This document shows, piece after piece, positions 57,983 through 64,000 of a DNA stretch of 64,000 nt. Position 1 is the first letter of the stretch. Every line of letters begins with the position of its first letter. The notes under the pieces were generated by a model. That model was given only the letters and a program-made list of their open reading frames with translations, was not told where the DNA came from and did no database searches. The DNA is from Apodemus sylvaticus (Eukaryota; Chordata; Mammalia; Rodentia; Muridae): positions 7,643,676-7,707,675 of the forward strand of contig NC_067492.1 in NCBI RefSeq assembly GCF_947179515.1. The letters run 5' to 3'. Position numbers and translations under genes: made by a program.

Positions 57983-58302
57983 CGTGGACTCTTTGGGTGC
58001 TGAGCTTGGCTGGAAACCTTGCCTTGGGTGACCTCAGGTGGAATCACAGACTCTCCTTGTCTAGAAGACCACCTGGCCCCCAGGACAAGAGCTTTGCTAA
58101 TGAGGAAATAACAGCAGCCGAGCTCCCAGCCTCCATATCTCTTTTTTGTTGTTTTGCTTCTCTTTCTCCATGCCCGGAATGTTTTCTGGTTGTAACTCCA
58201 TGGTGGTGGGGGTGAGAGGGGGTGGTGCTCTGCCTCCTCTATGTAGAAGTCGCCTTTTCATCTCCACACGAACCTGATCATCTCCTTGAAAGAACTCAGC
58301 CA

Positions 58303-58378
58303 TGGGCTGAGTGGGCACCGGTAGAATGCTTGTTGGGTATGCAGGAGGCCCTGGGCTCAGTCCCCATGACTTGCTCAT
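58303..58378 (+). mobile_element. ID-type SINE, diverged
   Basis: 'gggctgagtgggcaccggta' and 'ggccctgggctcagtcccca'. Confidence 0.6.
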
Positions 58379-58469
58379 CCCAGGAAGAAGGTGCTAATTA
58401 AGTTAGAACTGAGAACTGGCTGGAAATTATTTCAAACTGTCAAGAAAGCACCTATAAGATACAACGTTT

Positions 58470-58690
58470 CAGGCCTGGAGAGATGACTCTTGCTGAGCAA
58501 CCGAGTTCCCCCTCCCCCATCCTCCCTCCCTGGATGGCTCTCAATCAACTGTAACCCCAGCCCCCAGTTCCTGGGACTCAGACGCCCTCTCCTGGTCCCC
58601 ATCGGAACTGCACACATACGGAGACTCAGATACACACACACACACACAGATGCACACATACACAAAATAAAAACATAAATATTTTAGAAA
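58470..58690 (+). mobile_element. B3/B2-type SINE with internal change
   Basis: The head 'ggcctggagagatgactctt' and 3' region 'ctcagacgccctctcctggt' are present. A (CA)9 run and an A-rich tail follow. The centre is replaced by CT-rich sequence. Confidence 0.7.
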
Positions 58691-59099
58691 AAAAACTCAG
58701 CCATCATCTAGTGCCCCCTGTATTTACCTTGTATTTACTCTTCACCCCCAAAACAAAGTCTTCCCTATGAATGGTCCTAAGGTCAACCCTCCCCCACCCC
58801 TAGGTGGGTTCTGCCTTCCTGTTCCCTGACTGGCTTGCAAGTACAGGAGAAGTTAGCCTCGAACTCTGGGGATGTGTCTGGAGCTCGGGACAGCTACCAT
58901 GATGTGAAGAAGCCCAGATAGTGCATAGGCAAGAAAAATAAATAAAGAGAAAGAGAAAGGGACGCCCAGAAGCATCCAGTATCCAGGGAGTGCCGTGCAT
59001 ACACCCCATCCTGGGAGAGAATCCTCCAGTTCCAGCCTCATCGTTTTTAGTCTCTGAATGAAACAGATCGTTTTAAGCCAAGGGTCACTCAAACTCCAG

Positions 59100-59148
59100 C
59101 TTTGGTTTTTTTGTTTTGTTTTGTTTGTTGTTTTGTTTTGTTCTGTTT
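59100..59148. repeat. (GTTTT)n simple repeat
   Basis: Repeated GTTTT/GTTTGTT units. Confidence 0.9.
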
Positions 59149-59304
59149 GCTACCATTGTTCTTTGTTGTGTGTTTGTAACACAGCTATGGCCGTCCACTT
59201 AGGATGTCTGCGACTCTATATCAACACTGATACTCTGATGAGCTAATTGAGCAGATCTATTAGCTCACAAAGCTGAAGTCATTTGACACTTGAGTGCCTT
59301 AAGG

Positions 59305-59450
59305 TCTCACATAGCCCAGGCTGACCTTGAACTCCTGGTCTTCCTGAAACCTGGCATTACAGGTGTGTGCTGTGCACATGCCTGGGTTGTGCTGGGGAGT
59401 GAACTTCTTGCATGCTAGAAAGAGCTCTGCTGACTGAGCCCCAGCCCTGC
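59305..59450 (-). mobile_element. B4 SINE, antisense
   Basis: A B1-like part ('catagcccaggctgaccttg', 'ggcattacaggtgtgtgctg') is followed by an ID-like end ('gactgagccccagccctgc'). Confidence 0.75.
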
Positions 59451-59924
59451 TATGTTACTTCCACACCAGTGTGCGAGTCAGTGACTGGGCTGTGGGCCAG
59501 CCCTAACCAATGACCACCGGCCAGAGGGCTTATGCAATGGTTATAGTCTGTTGCCCAAAGTTCTGAGTCCCAGAGTCCAAGGTCAAGGTCCCAGCTGACT
59601 CAGTTTCTCACTCGCCTCTCCCCCTGATTTCCAGTCATCTCCATTGGAGCTCGAGTCTCAGCCTCTGAGTCCTGCAGTCAGCCTCCAGCCAGCTTAATTT
59701 CTGTGCTCTCTGTGGCCTCCCTTTCTGCACTGCAGTCCTCTCCTTGTCGTAAGCACCCCCTGTATGGATTCCTGAATTGTGGGAGACAGATTCAGCTTGG
59801 GTCAGTTAAAGCCCCAGGTCCATTCCTGGTTCAGGAACCCCAGTCCAAGGAATAGTGTCTTGCCTTGGGACAGCAGGAAGAAAGTGACTGCTTCTTTAGT
59901 GCATCAGGAAGGGAGGACAGGCAG

Positions 59925-60080
59925 ACAGTGGTGGCGCACACCTTTAATCCCAGCACTTGGGAGGCAGAGGGAAGCAGATTTCTGAGTTCAAGACCAGTCT
60001 GGTCTACAGAGTGAGTTCCAGGACAGCCAGGGCTACACAGAGAAACCCTGTCTCAAAAAACCAAATAAATAAATAAATAA
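59925..60080 (+). mobile_element. B1 SINE with target-site duplication
   Basis: Complete B1 with an (AAAT)n tail, flanked by two copies of aggaagggaggacagg. It is a young, well-preserved insertion. Confidence 0.97.
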
Positions 60081-60149
60081 GGAAGGGAGGACAGGACTAG
60101 GTCAGGATGGGCAGTCTGTGGATGGCATGGTTGATTTCGAGTTGACAGG

Positions 60150-60192
60150 GATGATGGTGGTGATGATGGTGATGGTGGTGGTGGTGGTGATG
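60150..60192. repeat. (GGTGAT)n-type trinucleotide repeat
   Basis: A run of GAT and GGT triplets that abuts the rodent repeat starting at 60194. Confidence 0.93.
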
Positions 60193-60193
60193 G

Positions 60194-60540
60194 GGTATTA
60201 GTTTGAATGTGTTTGGCTCATGGAAAGTGCTACCATTAGGAAGTGTGGCCTTGTTGGAATGGGTGTGGCCTTGTTGGAGTAGGTGTGTCACTGTGGGTGT
60301 GGGCTTTAAGACCCTCATCTTAGCTGCCTGGAAGTCAGTCTTCCACTAGCAGCCTTCAGATGAAGATGTAGACCTTCCAGCTCCTCCTGCCCCATGTCTG
60401 CCTGGATGCTGCCATGCTTCCCGTCATGATGAGAATGGACTGAAGCTCTGAACCTGTAAGCCCCAGTTAAATGTTGTCCTTATAAGAGTTGCCCTGGTCA
60501 TGGTGTCTCTTTACAGCAATGGAAACCCTAAGGCGGGTGG
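60194..60540 (-). mobile_element. About 340-bp rodent interspersed repeat (copy 3, inverted)
   Basis: The reverse complement matches 44385-44740 and 45815-46135. On the given strand: 'gtttgaatgtgtttggctca', 'gtgggctttaagaccctcat' and 'gttaaatgttgtccttataa'. The 'ggccttgttggaNtNggtgt' block is duplicated here also. Confidence 0.78.
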
Positions 60541-60597
60541 TGTGGTGATGATGCTGGTGGTGGAAAGTAAGCTTATGCACCTGACTATCATCAGTCA

Positions 60598-60740
60598 GTA
60601 ATTTACATTTGCTGTCAGATCTAATCCTAAAACAGCTTCATGGAGCAGGTATTGTTGTTGTTCCCATTTATAGATGAGGAATCTTGAGTCTTAGACAGGT
60701 CGAACCATTGGCCCAAGGTAGACATGAGCTAACAGCAGAC
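60598..60740 (+). mobile_element. MIR fragment
   Basis: 'cccatttatagatgaggaat' and 'ttggcccaaggtagacatga' match MIR. Confidence 0.75.
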
Positions 60741-60947
60741 ATCACAGCCCGGTTTTGTATCTACCGCCTTCCTTCTGTCTCCTGTGTCTCCCCCTGGGGA
60801 AGGTGGGCATCGCAGGGTGGAGTGCATATTTGGATAGTTAGTGGATTGTTACATAGTGATTGCCCATGGAAGGACTCCCAGGTCAGGGAATTGCACCTTA
60901 CCCTCAGGATCCCAAGCCCCGTACAACTGACAACCGGCTTTTGCAAT

Positions 60948-60959
60948 CTACTTTCTTTC

Positions 60960-61013
<54 letters not shown>

Positions 61014-61056
61014 TTCCTTCCTTCCTTCCTTCCTTCCTTCCTTCCTTCCTTCCTTC

Positions 61057-61103
<47 letters not shown>

Positions 61104-61235
61104 TTTTGTTTGTTTTTTCGAGACAGGGTTTCTCTGTGTAGCCCTGGCTGTCCTGGAACTCACTCTGTAGACCCACCTGCCTCTGCCTCCCAGAGTGCTG
61201 GGATTACAGGCGTGCGCCACCACCGCCCAGCTGTA
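60948..61235 (-). mobile_element. Antisense B1 with expanded TTTC/TTCC tail
   Basis: The B1 body (about 61118-61232, with a deletion after 'ctgtagaccc') is preceded by about 155 bases of (TTTC)n-(TTCC)n-(TTTC)n. That tract occupies the place of the antisense A tail. Related target-site copies 'tctactttct' and 'cctactttct' bound the whole. Confidence 0.93.
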
Positions 61236-61279
61236 ACCTACTTTCTGTTCCTCCCAGACAAAACCACGACCCTGAGTTA

Positions 61280-61470
61280 GAGATCTTTGCTTTCCCTGTC
61301 ATTTAGCAACCTGGGCTGGTTAGCTTCGCCTTGCTTGCTTCTGGACTTCACATGAGTGGAAACACTCCAGACCCCTCCGCTCTGCCCAGCACTGTGTTTA
61401 TGGTTCATCTGCATGGCTGCGCCTCCTGGCTCACATAGACATTTGTTTCCACTCTCTAGGACTGTAAAAG
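61280..61470 (-). mobile_element. L1M-like remnant, antisense
   Basis: 'gcttctggacttcacatgag' followed by 'atggttcatctgcatggctg' resembles antisense L1M 3' sequence. It is weak. Confidence 0.4.
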
Positions 61471-61529
61471 AAAAACCACTATAGCCTAGTGCCCGAGGCA
61501 GTTAACATTTCCAAGCAAAAAGGCTTATT

Positions 61530-61748
61530 TAAGCTGGGCAGTGGTGGTTCATGTCTGTAATTCCAGCACTTGGGAGGCAGAGGCAGCAGATTTCTAAGTT
61601 TGGGGTCAGCCAGGTCTACAGAGTGAGTTCAAGGACAGCCAGGGCTATACAGAGAAACCCTATCTCAAAGAGAGAGGGGGGAGGGGGGAGGAAGGGAAGG
61701 AGGAAGGAAGGAAGGAAGGAAGGAAGGAAGGAAGGAAGGAAGGAAGAG
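61530..61748 (+). mobile_element. B1 SINE with expanded GGAA tail
   Basis: The B1 body (61533-61680) is followed by GGGA and (GGAA)n in place of the A tail. It is bounded by aaaaggcttatttaagct and aaaaggcttgcttagct. Confidence 0.93.
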
Positions 61749-62988
61749 AAAAGGCTTGCTTAGCTCGAGACGCAGGTGCAAAGGCACAGTGCCTGCAGCA
61801 GCTGGGTTTGGGGAGGATCCTTTCTCTCCGCAAAGGCGCATGTCTATGCATGGGAGAGTTCACACCGCCAGATGTGGAGTCAGAGAGACTCCCCTCCACA
61901 GAGTACAGGCAACGACTGTCCACTAGACATCACCTGCCAAAGGTTCTGCTGCTTCCCAGAAGCCTCACCTGGGCACTGAGCCTTCAACCACAAGAGACCC
62001 TAGGGAGACGAACCCTCAAGCCACAGCTGTGCTGCTCAAACCACTCCTGTGATCCTGCCTGAGTGCCCTGCACACATTCACACTGGGGTTCACCCTCAGA
62101 GTCAAGGGAGAGCCGGGCCAGGCCGGTCCCTGTGTCTGAACATTGAGCCCTGTGTACCACCTTGTCATGTGACTATCTTTTAATTCATGGTCTCGTCCAC
62201 TCACGCAGGGAGTGGAGATCCTGGCCAGGTGGACCCGCCACGTGGCGCTGAGCTCCACGCCTGGCACAGATGATTCTGACTACACGGTAGATGAACAACA
62301 AGCGGGCCTCCAAGGGAACTGAAGCTCATCACACCGCGAAGGGCGCAGCTCAAGGTAATCTGCAGGCTGCTTCTGACCCACGTTCCCTACTTGCTAGACT
62401 CCAGCTGGTATCTCCAACACGACACTTGGGGACACTGCGTACGGACTGGGACTGTGGGGAGACTCTGGGGGCCCTGTTCACCCCTCCTGCTCAGCAGATG
62501 GTGTGGGGGACACAGAAGCCATCTGAGGAACCGCCTCCCTGCCATTGCTCCCGAACACGTTACGTTTGCGTAGCCCTCCTCCCTGCTCCCACGGCCCGTC
62601 AGTGTGCTGAGGACCAGCAGTGAGGGGGAGAGGGGTTCTGCAACCCACTCTCCTGTCTCAGTGGATCAGCTCCACCCGGGGGGGAGGGACCAGAAAGAAG
62701 AAGAAAAGGAGCACGAACATCTCATCACACACGTGGAAGGGCTGGTCTGAGAGACGGCTTCAGGAGACAGTGGCTACTGCAGATTGCAAGGCGGATCCAC
62801 GGGTCCGAAATCAAAGTAGTAAACTGAGGCCTGGCTGGTGCAGACTGGCTCCATCAGACGATCAGGCACCCAGAGGAGCTCACAGCCATACCCTTCAGGG
62901 AGAGCACCCCCCAACTCCCTGAATTTCGGATGACATCTGGTTCTCTCAATATGCACCCCACCCACTCCTGTTTTTTAACTCCTGCATC

Positions 62989-63001
62989 CCCCCCCCCCCC
63001 A
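62989..63001. repeat. Poly-C run
   Basis: About 13 consecutive C. Confidence 0.9.
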
Positions 63002-63752
63002 AGCTCCAGCCAGCTTCTGCCTTCGCTTACTGGGTTCCTTCTATAGGATTCAGGATTGGGCTTGTGGTCTTCTTCCTCCAGGAAGCCTGCCCAGCCTTCT
63101 ACCTCCTCCTGTTTAGTGCTTCCATGTCACAGCACAGCACAAGGTTCTCTGTGTAACCTAGACTGGTCACATCAGCATCTGCTGTGGGAGACCCAAGACA
63201 CAACCTGAGTCTCCAGCACTCACATCTTCTGGCTCTGACTCTGGGTCCATCCACACCAGTTGTTTAATGACTGTGTTTGAACCTCTGAGAAGGAGAGGCT
63301 AACAAGAGAGCCACTGAGTGGGAGCGAGGGGATGAGGATTCCCCATCCTTGTTCTAGACCCCTCCCCACCTGGCCTTCTGAGTATACAACTAAGATGGCA
63401 CCCCTCTCTTCCGGTTCCCTGTCTGTCTCCTGTGCTGTTTACCAGAGCTTCGGGACAAAGGTGCTGGGACCCAAGCCCCTTAGGCAAACACAACTCATTG
63501 ATACTTCTTTCTCTTCAGCTCTCAGGCTCTGGGCTTTACCTAGATTTTGGACCCTAAATTCATCAGTACCGGAAGCTAGTGAGCGGACCTCTGGAAGTAC
63601 AAACTGCACTGGCACCCATAGCCTGTTGGGCTTCAGTCCCTGGGGGGTTTATGTCAGTTGCTTTGTTGAGATGTTGCAGCCATTTGGGTTTTTTGGTTTT
63701 TTTTTATTTGTTTTGTCCAAAATTTGATACAAACTAGACATATCTGAGAAGA

Positions 63753-63932
63753 GGAAATTTGTTTTGTTTCTTTGTTTTTCGAGACAGGGTTTCTCTGTGT
63801 GGCTCTGGAGGGGGGGGGAGGTCCAGAAACTCACTCTGTACATGAGGCTGGCCTCGAACTCATAGAGACCCGCCTGCCTCTGCCTCCTGAGTGATGGGAT
63901 TAAGGGTGTGGGTCACCATTGCTGGGCAAGAA
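63753..63932 (-). mobile_element. B1 SINE, antisense
   Basis: 'gagacagggtttctctgtgt' to 'gtgggtcaccattgctgggc'. A G-rich run (about 63809-63822) replaces part of the centre. Confidence 0.92.
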
Positions 63933-64000
63933 AAGAAAATCTTAACTGAGAAAATGCCTCCTTAATATTGACCTATAGACACGAGGGTGGGGGTGGGGTG

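Larger units (their letters stand above)
56191..64000. other. 5' flank of Jph3, intergenic
   Basis: This is DNA upstream of the Jph3 CpG island. I find no coding exon. It contains MIR, ID, B3, B4 and B1 SINEs, an L1M remnant, a roughly 340-bp rodent repeat in antisense, and TTTC/TTCC and GGAA tracts. Each is listed separately. Stretches 56.2-57.2, 58.7-59.05, 61.76-62.98 and 63.0-63.7 kb look unique and carry nothing I can name. Confidence 0.75.

Noticed and set aside
58706..58723. CTCF-like core in 'ctagtgccccctgtatttac'
   Set aside because: Only the central GTGCCCCCTG matches. The rest of the motif is poor.
1..64000. CRISPR arrays, phage, integrons, operons or other prokaryotic systems
   Set aside because: Tandem arrays here are minisatellites without unique spacers. 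SINEs, spliced exons and a CpG island show a mammalian genome.

Overview
The window is mammalian nuclear DNA, almost certainly mouse or a close Mus relative. It carries many rodent SINEs: B1 copies with the Mus-type body and 'gagacagggtttctctgtgtag' read in antisense, B2 copies with the 'ggctggagagatggctcag' head, plus B3, B4 and ID elements. Older mammalian fossils (MIR, L2, L1M) and long purine/pyrimidine and CA tracts are also present. I see no bacterial, plasmid, phage or CRISPR features.

One protein-coding gene is supported: the 5' half of Jph3 (junctophilin-3) on the minus strand. Three coding exons join in frame through canonical GT/AG sites. Exon 1 is 55356..54975 (residues 1-127 plus one base). 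Exon 2 is 31926..31149 (residues 128-386 plus two bases). Exon 3 is 2236..2112 (residues 387-428 plus one base). They encode six N-terminal MORN motifs, the joining region, MORN VII and VIII, and most of the following alpha-helix. The divergent region and the C-terminal ER membrane anchor must lie left of base 1, outside the window.

Layout, left to right: partial intron 3 (1-2111), exon 3, intron 2 (2237-31148, 28.9 kb), exon 2, intron 1 (31927-54974, 23.0 kb), exon 1 inside a CpG-island promoter (about 54.94-56.19 kb), then about 7.8 kb of 5' flank. Introns and flank are SINE-dense. Notable pieces are a 22-bp minisatellite of 20 copies (6.9-7.4 kb), a GC-box/G-quadruplex array (14.8-14.9 kb), a 52-bp higher-order CA/TA array (23.8-24.4 kb), a 26-bp minisatellite split by a B1 (28.1-28.5 kb), a 31-bp minisatellite (38.2-38.4 kb), and several datable nests of SINE within SINE.

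The most useful regulatory leads are: a near-consensus RE1/NRSE (REST) site in intron 2 at 22802-22822, which fits a neuronal gene; a 6-codon upstream ORF that overlaps the Jph3 start codon; a 20-nt poly-T run 35 nt upstream of that ATG; and a CTCF-like motif in intron 1. The region of intron 1 near exon 1, which in human JPH3 holds the CTG/CAG repeat expanded in Huntington disease-like 2, has only a (CTG)2-type run here. I found no previously undescribed gene system. The rest is ordinary rodent intronic and intergenic sequence.
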